Assembly (NCBI GenBank): GCA_035295665.1
Contig: DATGIQ010000162.1
Coordinates: forward strand, 1-9,655
Reading direction: 5' to 3'
DNA from: DATGIQ01 sp035295665
GTDB lineage: Bacteria > Planctomycetota > Planctomycetia > Gemmatales > Gemmataceae
DNA: 9,655 nt
Shown here: positions 1-6,192 of the stretch, in pieces
Numbering within the stretch: the stretch's first letter is position 1
How the letters are laid out: each line of letters starts with the position of its first letter
Program-made: the position numbers and the translations under genes
The notes under the pieces: model-generated
What the model was told of the DNA's origin: nothing
The model's input: the letters and a program-made list of their open reading frames with translations, nothing else
Databases searched by the model: none

Positions 1-113
1 CGGTCCGGTTCATGCTGTCTGTTTCGCGGCGGTTCGCAGAACCGCAGGGTTGTGTGCCCCGCGCGGTTTGGCAAACTGCCGCGAAACAAAAACAGACACC
101 GTCAGCCGGACCG
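1..113. repeat. Nested palindromic intergenic element
   Basis: The stretch is a set of nested inverted repeats. CGGTCCGG at 1-8 pairs perfectly with CCGGACCG at 106-113. GTTTCGCGGC at 21-30 pairs perfectly with GCCGCGAAAC at 78-87, and TGTCTGTTT at 16-24 with AAACAGACA at 90-98. Inside are two small hairpins: GGTTC-GCA-GAACC (31-43) and GTTTG-G-CAAAC (66-76). The element lies just downstream of the minus-strand S41 protease stop, so it could also end that transcript, although no T-tract is visible. Its core and AACAGAC arm recur near 6030-6078. It may be a REP-like or MITE-like repeat; the outer 8-base arms would be the terminal repeats, but its left flank lies outside the window, so no target duplication can be checked. 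Confidence 0.6.
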
Positions 114-149
114 TGGCTGAGAGTTCCAGACACCGTTTGGTTCGTGGTT

Positions 150-1784
150 CTACGAAGAAGGGCGTGCTGAAGTCTTGAGCAATTCGCGCAACACTTGCAG
201 GGCAGCTTGGCGCTGGGGATCGGCAACTGGGTCATCCAGGGGCAGGCTCTCGTTACTGGTGCCCGGCCGCAGGTCCTGAAGCTGCCACCATTCGCGGAGC
301 TGGTGGTTGAGATCGGCCGAGACCCGGAACTCGAGTTTCGCATCGGGGCGAACCCCCCAATCGTCACTCGGCTTGCTGTCGGCAAAGCGCTGCAAGTTCC
401 TACCGCTGGGACGGATGATCATGCCGTAGGAGAGTTTCAACGCCGCGCGGGGAAGGGGTTCCTTGATTCGAAAGTCCCCCTGAAGGCTCAGAATGGTCTG
501 CACGCTCCCCTTGCCGCGGCTGCGCTGGCCGGCGATCTTGGCGCGCTGATTGTCTTGCAGCACCGCGGCGACAAGCTCGGCTCCGCCCGAAGTCTCCGCG
601 TTAATCAGCACGATGATCGGAAAGTCGACGAAGCCCGGTTCCCCCGAAGGGTAATGCTCATCCAGGCCGCGGTCACGGTAGACGACCGTGGCGTTTCTGG
701 GATAACCGCCCAGGCAAAGGTCGGCGACCGCTAACAGATTGCCCGGCGCGGGAAGCACCAGCCGGGGCAGGAAATAACCCGCGACGAACAAGTCGGCGAC
801 ATTTCTTGCTTCCTCGAGGTAGCCAATCGGCGACCAGCGCAAATCCAGGATCAAGCCGCGCATCCCCACTTCCGTTAACTCGGACAGGACGCGCGCCAAA
901 TCCGCAGCCGTGCCCCGTTCCAGCGAACCGATCCGCACGTGGGCAATCCGATGTTCGTGGTCGAGGAAATAGTCCCAGGAATTGTCCGGTGTACGCATCA
1001 CGCCGCGCACGGTCTCTACCCGAAACTTCTCCGGCTTGAGAGTCACGCTCCGGGAAGCGCGCGTACTTGGGCGATACACGCCCAGCCGGATGGCCCCTCC
1101 CATGATGCTCTGTGAATTGCCTTTCGGCAAAGGGGCGGAGCGCAGGACTGAGCCGGTGCCGGCTTGACCGTTGATCCGCGTGATCTGATCTCCGGGTCGA
1201 AGCCCGGCCTTCTGGGCAGGGCCGCCCGGTGCCACAGACTTGATCACGAGCGGGACCGCGGCAGGATCGTCCTGCAATTCCAAGCCGAGGCTGTCATGCT
1301 CGCCATTGGGATTGTCGGTGCGTTCCAGTTCTGCGCCGGTGAGGAGTCCGCAGAAGGGATCGAGCGCCTGGACGATCCCCTGCAAGCTGACCAGCATCGC
1401 CTGCGGACCCCGTAACGACTCCACGTTGCCCAGGTTTTCTCGGGCGCGTGCCAGGAGCTGTTGCAAGGCGCGGGGATCGTTAGTGACTTTCCGGATCTCG
1501 GCGTGCAGGGCAGGGGGGATCGGTAGTTGAGCGACCTCATAGAGTCCGCGCAAGGCCGCGGCCGCCAGATCTGCGCGCGACACGGGCTGAACATACTTAT
1601 CGCGGATCTGCTCGATGATGCCACTGAGCTGTTGCGCGAACCGGAGTGCTTCCATTCGCTCCAAGGGGGGACCGGCAGCTTTCTCGTACACAGGAGTGCC
1701 CGCGGCCAGCACCGAACCACAACAGCATACGATGCCTAGAACCGCCAGGGTCCATCCCCCGTTTATCGTCCACCATCGGCGCAC
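150..1784 (-). CDS. Exported S41 family peptidase (CtpA-like) with PDZ domain
   Basis: A 544-residue carboxy-terminal processing protease homologue, expected to cleave proteins near their C-termini outside the cytoplasm. Residues 1-28 form a signal peptide (Arg-rich start, hydrophobic stretch, VLA-AG cleavage site). A helical region with LDPFCGLLTG (141-150) matches the family's 'LDP' segment. A PDZ domain spans about 165-215 (SVAPGGPAQKAGLRPGDQI). The S41 core runs from about 280 to 465, with LILDLR (311-316), ETSGGAELVAAVLQDN (397-412) and GKGSVQT (424-430). The general-base lysine is K425 and the supporting glutamine Q429. The nucleophile is best assigned to S399, but family members usually have the serine 25 residues before the lysine, and here the gap is 26. 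The start is GTG, preceded by GAGGGG six bases upstream. No partner gene adjoins it. Its family is clear; its substrate is unknown. Confidence 0.93.
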   Translation of the reverse strand: MRRWWTINGGWTLAVLGIVCCCGSVLAAGTPVYEKAAGPPLERMEALRFAQQLSGIIEQIRDKYVQPVSRADLAAAALRGLYEVAQLPIPPALHAEIRKVTNDPRALQQLLARARENLGNVESLRGPQAMLVSLQGIVQALDPFCGLLTGAELERTDNPNGEHDSLGLELQDDPAAVPLVIKSVAPGGPAQKAGLRPGDQITRINGQAGTGSVLRSAPLPKGNSQSIMGGAIRLGVYRPSTRASRSVTLKPEKFRVETVRGVMRTPDNSWDYFLDHEHRIAHVRIGSLERGTAADLARVLSELTEVGMRGLILDLRWSPIGYLEEARNVADLFVAGYFLPRLVLPAPGNLLAVADLCLGGYPRNATVVYRDRGLDEHYPSGEPGFVDFPIIVLINAETSGGAELVAAVLQDNQRAKIAGQRSRGKGSVQTILSLQGDFRIKEPLPRAALKLSYGMIIRPSGRNLQRFADSKPSDDWGVRPDAKLEFRVSADLNHQLREWWQLQDLRPGTSNESLPLDDPVADPQRQAALQVLRELLKTSARPSS

Positions 1785-1822
1785 GGCCTACCCCTCAAGA
1801 GGAGTCGCAAAAACCTGTACCC

Positions 1823-1851
1823 ATTCTAAGTTGGAGCCGGAGCCAGCTAAA
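1823..1851 (-). promoter_or_regulatory. Possible sigma70-type promoter of the S41 protease gene
   Basis: Reading the minus strand, TTTAGC (1851-1846) and TAGAAT (1828-1823) are separated by 17 bases. The -10 box matches five of six consensus positions; the -35 box only three of six. Transcription would start near 1816, giving a leader of about 30 bases before the GTG start at 1784. This is a weak match judged by eye. Confidence 0.33.
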
Positions 1852-1968
1852 GAGCAAATGAGACCGCGCCCGCTTGCGTTTGGCGTTTAGCCGTTTTTTC
1901 CAAGCGCGAAGCGCAGGGCCTTACTGGGTTGCTGAAAGAGCGCGTTAGGAGGCGAATTGCTCCAAACT

Positions 1969-2009
1969 GGGAAGCCTCGGGAAGCGAGCGAAAGCGAAAC
2001 TGGCTTCCC
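1969..2009. repeat. Hairpin with two alternative left arms
   Basis: GGGAAGCC (1969-1976) pairs perfectly with GGCTTCCC (2002-2009). A second copy of the arm, CGGGAAGC, starting at 1978, can instead pair with GCTTCCCG (2003-2010). The two left arms therefore compete for one right arm. The segment between them is purine-rich (repeated GAAGCGA/GAAAGCGAAA units). It sits in the spacer upstream of the histidine kinase. It could be a repetitive extragenic palindrome or a leader structure; the sequence alone cannot say which. Confidence 0.45.
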
Positions 2010-2095
2010 GACTTCCTCTCGATCCCGCGATCCCCGCAGTCTGTGGTCGCTGCCCGCTTTGCGAAGCTTAATGGCTTGAAATGGAAGGAGTTCCG

Positions 2096-2185
2096 ATGAA
2101 GAGCGTGGATCGGCGTGACCGATACCATGTTTCGGACCTCGTGGAAACCATCGGGAAACGCACCTGCCGCGGTCAGCCTCGATAG
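2096..2185 (+). CDS. Possible 29-codon small ORF upstream of the histidine kinase
   Basis: An ATG at 2096 is preceded by AAGGAG (2085-2090) with a five-base spacer, one of the strongest ribosome binding sites in the window. The frame runs 29 codons to a TAG at 2183. The product is charged and hydrophilic, beginning MKSVDRRDRYHVSDLVET, with no signal peptide or membrane segment. It ends 79 bases before the kinase start and is in a different frame from it. It could be a small protein, a leader peptide, or the remnant of a longer gene broken by a frameshift. I do not recognise a family. The main support is the ribosome binding site; coding status is uncertain. Confidence 0.38.
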   Translation: MKSVDRRDRYHVSDLVETIGKRTCRGQPR

Positions 2186-2264
2186 GGGGACCGCCAGCTT
2201 CCCGGATCCGGCCTGGTACGCCCCGCCGTCCAGGACGGTCCTCGAGACCCAGGGAGGCGAGCGC

Positions 2265-3026
2265 ATGATTAGCGAGGACGTGATGACACATAGCCCAGAG
2301 ACGGAGCAGCTACGACAACAACTGCTTCAAGCCCAGCGACTCAGCAGCATGGGCGCCCTGGCGAGCAGTGTCGCGCACGAATTCAACAATATCCTGACCA
2401 CCATTATCAACTACGCCAAGCTTGGGCTGCGGGCCGAAGGCGATCCGCGTGGCCGGACCGAGGCGCTGGAAAAAATTCTCAAAGGAAGCCAGCGCGCCGC
2501 CACGATCGTCAACAGCATGCTCGGCTTCGCGCGCAACCAATCGCATCAGCGCGAACGGACCGACCTGGCCACGTTGGTCGAAGAGGTGCTCATCCTCGCC
2601 GGCAAGGACCTCAGCAAGCACCACGTCCAGGTGGAAACACAGTTCCATGATCGGCCGAAGGCTCCAGTGGTCCCGGGGCAGATCGAGCAAATCCTCCTCA
2701 ATCTGATCATCAATGCTCGCCAGGCGATGCCGCGCGGCGGCCATCTCCGGATCGAGCTGATCGAGAATCGCCAGACGAATATGGCCGAAATCCGCGTTCG
2801 CGACACCGGGGTTGGCATTCCGACCGACCAGCTCCGCTTGATCTTCGAGCCGTTTTACACAACCAAGGAACCGGATGAGAATGGACACGGCGGCAGCGGA
2901 TTGGGACTCAGCGTCTGCCGCCAAATCGTCGAGCAGCATCATGGCCGCATTCGCGTGGAAAGCGTGGTCGGCAAGGGGTCCACATTTACCGTCAAGCTGC
3001 CCATGAAGGATACGGCCGAGGAGTGA
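2265..3026 (+). CDS. Soluble sensor histidine kinase without sensor domain
   Basis: A 253-residue two-component histidine kinase transmitter. A HisKA helix pair covers about 20-95, with the H-box SVAHEFNNILTT and phospho-accepting H38. The HATPase domain covers about 130-247: N-box LNLIINARQAM (Mg-binding N150), G1 box DTGVGI (180-185), F box IFEPFYTTK (193-201) and G2 box GSGLGL (210-215). All catalytic motifs are intact. There is no transmembrane segment and no PAS, GAF or receiver domain, so input must come from a partner protein or from the first 20 or so coiled-coil-like residues. No response regulator lies nearby, making it an orphan kinase. I chose the ATG at 2265 because GGGAGG (2252-2257) sits seven bases before it. 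The frame stays open back to 2115, but those 50 residues look non-coding. An ATG at 2283 is an alternative start. Confidence 0.92.
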   Translation: MISEDVMTHSPETEQLRQQLLQAQRLSSMGALASSVAHEFNNILTTIINYAKLGLRAEGDPRGRTEALEKILKGSQRAATIVNSMLGFARNQSHQRERTDLATLVEEVLILAGKDLSKHHVQVETQFHDRPKAPVVPGQIEQILLNLIINARQAMPRGGHLRIELIENRQTNMAEIRVRDTGVGIPTDQLRLIFEPFYTTKEPDENGHGGSGLGLSVCRQIVEQHHGRIRVESVVGKGSTFTVKLPMKDTAEE

Positions 3027-3029
3027 TCG

Positions 3030-3053
3030 GCACGCGGCACCCAGCCCGCGTGC
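3030..3053. terminator. Bidirectional GC hairpin between convergent genes
   Basis: GCACGCGG (3030-3037) and CCGCGTGC (3046-3053) form a perfect eight-pair stem with an eight-base loop. It fills nearly all of the 27-base gap between the kinase stop (3024-3026) and the lipoprotein stop on the other strand (3054-3056). Position and symmetry suggest a shared transcript end. No T-tract follows on either side, so it is not a classical intrinsic terminator. Confidence 0.55.
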
Positions 3054-3659
3054 TCACATACAACTTTTCAGCCGCTGCAAGATGAGCAGTTCCAGCTCGC
3101 TGTCCCGTCCGTGCGGGACCCACGAGGCAGGTTCGAAAACCGTCGGATCGATAACCTCGAATTGCCGTTCCACGTCCGTCGTGGGTCGAAAGGCCGCTGC
3201 TCCGGTGAGCACACGGACCGGGTAAGGCGTATCGAGCAATTCCTTATAGACGATGACTTTGATGAAGAAACCGCCGTCTTCCGCAGGCTGGATAAACACC
3301 TGGGCGCGGTGGCGGATGGTTTGCAGCGTAGCTTCCAGGCGCTGATAACAGTCGGGACTGCCGGGCTTGAAGAAACGCTCCAAACCCGGCGCGATGCTCG
3401 GAAACGTCTCGATGCTGCCGTCGTAGCGATTGGAATAGCTGATTTCGAAATAGTCCGCCACGATTTCCAACGTCTTCTCGAAAACCTTGGCGTAAGCATC
3501 GCCGTCAATTCCCAGAGACGGAACCCAGACGGGATTGTCGACCGTGACGGCCGGATTGGGACGGATCAGCATGGGGTTTTCGAGAATCTGCGCGGTCATG
3601 CAGCCGGCCGTGGAGACACCGCACGTTCCGATCCACGCCAGCATCAGCTTTCGCCACAT
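3054..3659 (-). CDS. Planctomycete-type lipoprotein of unknown function
   Basis: A 201-residue predicted lipoprotein. The N-terminus has a short basic start (MWRK), a hydrophobic stretch and a lipobox-like STAGC ending at C20, which would be lipid-modified after signal peptidase II cleavage. The mature part contains YFEISYSNRYDGSIETFP, a GSPDCYQRLEATLQTIRHRA helix, QPAEDGGFFIKVIVYKEL and, near the C-terminus, ERQFEVIDPTVFEP. From memory this pattern fits a lipoprotein family of unknown function seen across planctomycetes; I cannot name a domain accession. The ATG at 3659 is preferred because AGGA lies eight bases before it and it places the lipobox correctly. An ATG at 3668 adds only three residues, and a TTG at 3728 would spoil the signal peptide. 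A promoter candidate lies about 90 bases upstream. It is probably transcribed alone. Confidence 0.8.
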   Translation of the reverse strand: MWRKLMLAWIGTCGVSTAGCMTAQILENPMLIRPNPAVTVDNPVWVPSLGIDGDAYAKVFEKTLEIVADYFEISYSNRYDGSIETFPSIAPGLERFFKPGSPDCYQRLEATLQTIRHRAQVFIQPAEDGGFFIKVIVYKELLDTPYPVRVLTGAAAFRPTTDVERQFEVIDPTVFEPASWVPHGRDSELELLILQRLKSCM

Positions 3660-3752
3660 AGCGTCCATCCTGCGGCATGGAATGCCGGAATCCTTCCAGC
3701 GGGGCCAACAGCCCAGAGGAGCCAGCAACGGGCATCAAGATGAAGGGACGGC

Positions 3753-3781
3753 GTTATGCCGGGAAACGACGCTCTTGTCAA
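3753..3781 (-). promoter_or_regulatory. Sigma70-type promoter for the lipoprotein gene
   Basis: On the minus strand, TTGACA (3781-3776), a perfect -35 consensus, is followed after exactly 17 bases by CATAAC (3758-3753), which matches four of six positions of the -10 consensus. Transcription would begin near 3746, giving a leader of roughly 87 bases before the ATG at 3659. This is the best housekeeping-type promoter match I found in the window. Confidence 0.55.
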
Positions 3782-3786
3782 GAGCG
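3770..3786. promoter_or_regulatory. Perfect 17-base palindrome over the -35 box (operator candidate)
   Basis: CGCTCTTG-T-CAAGAGCG is a perfect inverted repeat of eight-base arms around one central base. The TTGACA -35 box of the lipoprotein promoter lies entirely inside it. A dimeric repressor bound here would block RNA polymerase. As RNA it could form only a six-pair stem with a five-base loop, and no T-tract follows, so an operator is a better reading than a terminator of the upstream ferritin-like gene. The regulator is unknown. Confidence 0.5.
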
Positions 3787-3925
3787 GTGCGAAACGATGA
3801 GGATCCTCCGTGTGTGTGCCAAGTGTCTGCCGCCCCCTGGGGCGACCCGGTTGGCCCGTTGTCTTCGGGCTGACCGCACTTGCAACTGGGTCTCCACAGC
3901 AGGGGGAGCAGTCGGCCGGATACTC

Positions 3926-5050
3926 CTAACGGTGGGCCTGGTCGGCGGCGGCAGCCAGCTGGAGAAGCATGGTCGTGAAGCTATCTGGCTGGCCAATAAA
4001 GAGCCCGTCGTTGACAAAGCTTTGGATGGCGGCCACGGCACCGCTCTGATCGGGGTCCGTGGGACGAAGAATGGCGCAGGCAGGCAAGCTGGGGTTGATG
4101 AAATCACACGGCTCCGGCATGAGCAGGTTGGCTTGCAGCGTATCGGGCTGGTTGCTCGTCAGGTCCGTAAACGTGACGGTCGCACCGGTGATCGGGTCCA
4201 CGTCGGTCAACGGCAGCGCATTTCCGGCCTTGTCCTGCCAAATCTGGAAGTGCATGATCTCCGAGCCGCCAATACTCAGAAGGATGCGAAGCACTTCCGG
4301 ACTGCTCACCTTTTGAGCCAGCGCGGCGTAGAGGCTACTGCCGCCTTGTTCGATAAAGGCAAAGTGAAATCCCGCCGTAAACGCGATCGCTTGGAGGTGG
4401 GTGGAAATATTGGTCGGATCATTGCCGCCCAGGTCATCATCGCTGCGCGGAATGGCTGGATGCTGACCCATGTTCAAACTCGGCACGGCGTCCGGAAATG
4501 TTGCCCCGGAATCGGGGTTGGTTTTGCTGCGGTAACGTACCCACCAGCTGGTGTCCACCGTAAGCTGGGTCAGGTTGGTGAGCCGTCCGATTTGGTTGGC
4601 CCCGGTCGCGGTGCTGCTCGGCAGGGTGCGGTACTGATCGAGATTCACCGGACTGGCGCCATTCGCCTGAAGATAGGCGTTGAGGAAGCTGGCATGGCTA
4701 AGCTCATCGTGGGCGTTGTCATGGATGTACTGGGGCATATCTCCATCCAGAAGCTGTAGCGCAGCCATGTACATCGGACTGCCGCCATTGGCTCCGGAGA
4801 CGTCGGCATCTTGGGTGCCACCGAGCTCGGAGTATTGCACCCAGAGATCGGCTTCGATGATTTCGGCCGCCGCCAGAAACTGGAGGATGGCAATGTCTCC
4901 GGGTGTCGGACCACTTTGCTGAGCGCGGGCTGAGCGGCCGCGGGTAAAGAGGCCTGCACCCAGGGTCGTTGCGCCTGCTGCCCAAACTCCCTTCTTCAAG
5001 AAGGAACGCCGATTCGCCAGTTTCTTCGAGTTACTTTTGGATTGCGCCAC
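3926..5050 (-). CDS. Tat-exported ferritin-like (Ferritin_2 type) diiron protein
   Basis: A 374-residue ferritin-like protein, predicted to be exported folded by the Tat pathway. The signal has NRRSFLKKG (13-21), a hydrophobic stretch and a likely ARA-QQ cleavage near residue 43. The four-helix core carries two E/ExxH sets typical of a carboxylate-bridged diiron site. The first is AAEIIEADLW (E63 or E66) with HDELSH (E116, H119); the second is FIEQGG (E234) with SEIMHF (E264, H267). The insert of about 100 residues between the halves is rich in loops. The C-terminal tail from about 280 has two cysteines (C315, C325) and no known domain. Chosen start: GTG at 5050, with AAGGAG eight bases before it. 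The frame opens further back to 5197, but that would bury the Tat signal. Related proteins may bind iron or handle peroxide; the actual activity is not known. Confidence 0.9.
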   Translation of the reverse strand: MAQSKSNSKKLANRRSFLKKGVWAAGATTLGAGLFTRGRSARAQQSGPTPGDIAILQFLAAAEIIEADLWVQYSELGGTQDADVSGANGGSPMYMAALQLLDGDMPQYIHDNAHDELSHASFLNAYLQANGASPVNLDQYRTLPSSTATGANQIGRLTNLTQLTVDTSWWVRYRSKTNPDSGATFPDAVPSLNMGQHPAIPRSDDDLGGNDPTNISTHLQAIAFTAGFHFAFIEQGGSSLYAALAQKVSSPEVLRILLSIGGSEIMHFQIWQDKAGNALPLTDVDPITGATVTFTDLTSNQPDTLQANLLMPEPCDFINPSLPACAILRPTDPDQSGAVAAIQSFVNDGLFIGQPDSFTTMLLQLAAAADQAHR

Positions 5051-5372
5051 GTGCTTTTCTCCTTCATCGCAAAGAGCGAGATCCGGCGAACTCCGAAGGA
5101 GTGGAGGATTCCTTGCCAACATTCGCGCCGCCATCAAAGAGAATGGAAACAGCAGTCTTCCAAAGATTCTACCGCTGCGAGCGCATGTTCTGCGCAAGAC
5201 AAGACCGGCATCCTCGAAGTTCGTGACTGGGCGACGCCAGCCTGCGCGTCCGCTCCGGACCGCAGGGAACCGCTCGGTTCATCCCTATACTGCCGGTACA
5301 GGAACGAACAAATGGAAGATTCTGCTGCTCCTCGCTAAGATGCGTTGGTACGGCCACAGGAGCCGTGAAGCG
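5051..5372. other. Divergent spacer between the ferritin-like and PIN-like genes
   Basis: This 322-base spacer must hold the promoters for two divergent genes. The only signals I can point to are the GAACCG/CGGTTC dyad and TATACT box described separately, for the plus strand. On the minus strand a TAGAAT box (5171-5166) has no acceptable -35 partner. Plus-strand frames are open across it, but their translation is rich in Arg and Ser and does not look coding. Confidence 0.45.
5267..5291 (+). promoter_or_regulatory. Dyad and -10-like box upstream of the PIN-like gene
   Basis: GAACCG (5267-5272) and CGGTTC (5275-5280) form a 14-base dyad with a two-base centre. Five bases later comes TATACT (5286-5291), five of six matches to the -10 consensus. 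No -35 box is present at the usual distance; the dyad occupies that zone, as an activator or repressor site would. The leader would be about 75 bases. The match is modest and was made by eye. Confidence 0.3.
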
Positions 5373-5978
5373 ATGGCCAAACCTGACCTCCTGGGTGACG
5401 GCATGCCGACGATGACGCTCGAACAGAATTGTGTACTGGTCCTCCTCGGCCTACTGGACCTTCAACAGGTCGAGCCCGAAGAGCCGGCCGCGCTTGCGCA
5501 ACTGCGGCGCTGGGGCGAAGAAGGGATTGTTTCTCTTTGGGCCTCCAGGAGTGCGGACGAAGCAGTCTTCAATAAGAGCGATTTGCCGGTCTCGGAGGTC
5601 CCGCCGCCGGTCTTGCCCGAGTGGCTGTCCCACCTTCCGCGCCTGGGGGCGTCCTTGCCCGAAGAGGAAGTCACGGCTTCGTGGGCGCGCGGCGGCGGAT
5701 ATCCACGTGTTCGTGTCAACGCAGCCTTGAGCGAGCGCGTGCAGCGATTGAAACGCATGCTCGGCACCGCTGCTGACTGGCCGGCCGCTGTTGAACTTCT
5801 GGAGCACCAAGAACATGGCAATGAGTGGTTTGTGACACTGGACCGGCGCATGCTGTTGACCAAGCACGGCCGAGACAATCTTCGGCGCCATTGGCACATT
5901 CGCGTGTGCAGTCCTGTGGAGGCGGTGGGAATCGTGTGTTTGCAGAACCCGCCCACGATGACCGGCCTGGGTCATTGA
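5373..5978 (+). CDS. Protein of unknown function with degenerate PIN-like pattern
   Basis: A 201-residue cytoplasmic protein with no signal peptide or membrane segment. Its ends resemble PIN nucleases (VapC-like). Near the N-terminus, LEQNCVLVLLGLLDLQ (16-31) sits where PIN proteins have 'xDxNxLL', but the first acidic residue is replaced by Q18. Near the C-terminus, EWFVTLDRRMLLTKHG (151-166) followed by IRVCSPVEAV (176-185) resembles the 'fvTxDkxll...vxsPxE' end of the fold, with D157 in the metal-binding position. The middle (60-115) is Pro-rich and unassigned. No antitoxin-like gene precedes it. The start at 5373 is uncertain: AGGAG lies ten bases upstream, while ATGs at 5340, 5403 and 5412 have weaker sites. 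If PIN-like, it may be inactive or a distant subfamily. The gene itself is likely real; the function is a guess. Confidence 0.6.
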   Translation: MAKPDLLGDGMPTMTLEQNCVLVLLGLLDLQQVEPEEPAALAQLRRWGEEGIVSLWASRSADEAVFNKSDLPVSEVPPPVLPEWLSHLPRLGASLPEEEVTASWARGGGYPRVRVNAALSERVQRLKRMLGTAADWPAAVELLEHQEHGNEWFVTLDRRMLLTKHGRDNLRRHWHIRVCSPVEAVGIVCLQNPPTMTGLGH

Positions 5979-6039
5979 CCTGGCTTATCCCTGTTGTTCC
6001 TCTCTCTGATACTCGATTCCGCTGAGGTTGTCCGTTTTG

Positions 6040-6072
6040 GTTGAGCGGCGGTTCAGCGAACCGCCGCTCAAC
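6040..6072. terminator. Perfect 15-pair hairpin after the PIN-like gene
   Basis: Positions 6040-6054 and 6058-6072 are exact inverted copies with a three-base AGC loop, the strongest hairpin in the window. It lies 61 bases after the PIN-like stop and 90 bases before the next gene, so it may end the upstream transcript. No T-tract follows. Its core GCGGCGGTTC-N3-GAACCGC and the trailing AACAGAC (6070-6076) also occur in the element at 1-113, so it may be a copy of a dispersed palindromic repeat rather than a dedicated terminator. Confidence 0.6.
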
Positions 6073-6129
6073 AGACGGCAGGCCGGAGGATTGCAGGCTA
6101 TCCTTTTAGCATCTGACTGTTCTGACCAT

Positions 6130-6192
6130 TGGATGGCAAGGGCACCTATCGAGAGGATAACATGGGCTGGTGGAACGTGGATGGCAAGGGCA
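6130..6192 (+). repeat. 15-base direct repeat around an immunity gene start
   Basis: TGGATGGCAAGGGCA occurs exactly at 6130-6144 and again at 6178-6192, 48 bases apart and therefore in the same frame. The second copy encodes residues 6-10 (VDGKG) of the Imm26-LRR protein; the first lies upstream of its chosen start. It looks like a small local duplication. Confidence 0.6.

Larger units (their letters stand above)
1785..2095. other. Intergenic region between the S41 and histidine kinase genes
   Basis: This 311-base spacer separates divergent genes. I see the possible S41 promoter at its left side and a repeat-type hairpin at 1969-2009. ORFs that cross it on the minus strand have no recognisable domain and poor amino acid composition, so I treat them as chance. 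No convincing promoter for the plus strand was found by eye. Confidence 0.5.
3660..3925. other. Spacer between the ferritin-like and lipoprotein genes
   Basis: This 266-base region lies downstream of the ferritin-like gene and upstream of the lipoprotein gene, both on the minus strand. Its left half holds the promoter and palindrome described separately. The rest shows no gene or T-tract terminator that I can support. The plus-strand frames open here continue antisense to the ferritin-like gene and look like shadows of it. Confidence 0.5.

Noticed and set aside
1921..1945. GGGTTGCTGAAAGAGCG segment resembling ends of some insertion sequences
   Set aside because: There is no transposase, matching inverted end or target duplication nearby, so an insertion sequence remnant cannot be supported.
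2115..2264. A 50-residue N-terminal extension of the histidine kinase
   Set aside because: The extension overlaps the small ORF in another frame, has no domain, and no ribosome binding site precedes it, whereas GGGAGG precedes the ATG at 2265.
1847..2291. Two overlapping minus-strand frames (139 and 134 codons) upstream of the histidine kinase
   Set aside because: They overlap each other and run through the hairpin and small ORF. No domain or good ribosome binding site is seen, and the composition looks non-coding.
3677..4759. A 360-codon open frame on the plus strand opposite the ferritin-like gene
   Set aside because: It is antisense to a gene with clear diiron motifs and a Tat signal. 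Its translation is rich in Gly, Arg and Val with no recognisable domain, as expected from GC-rich antisense frames.
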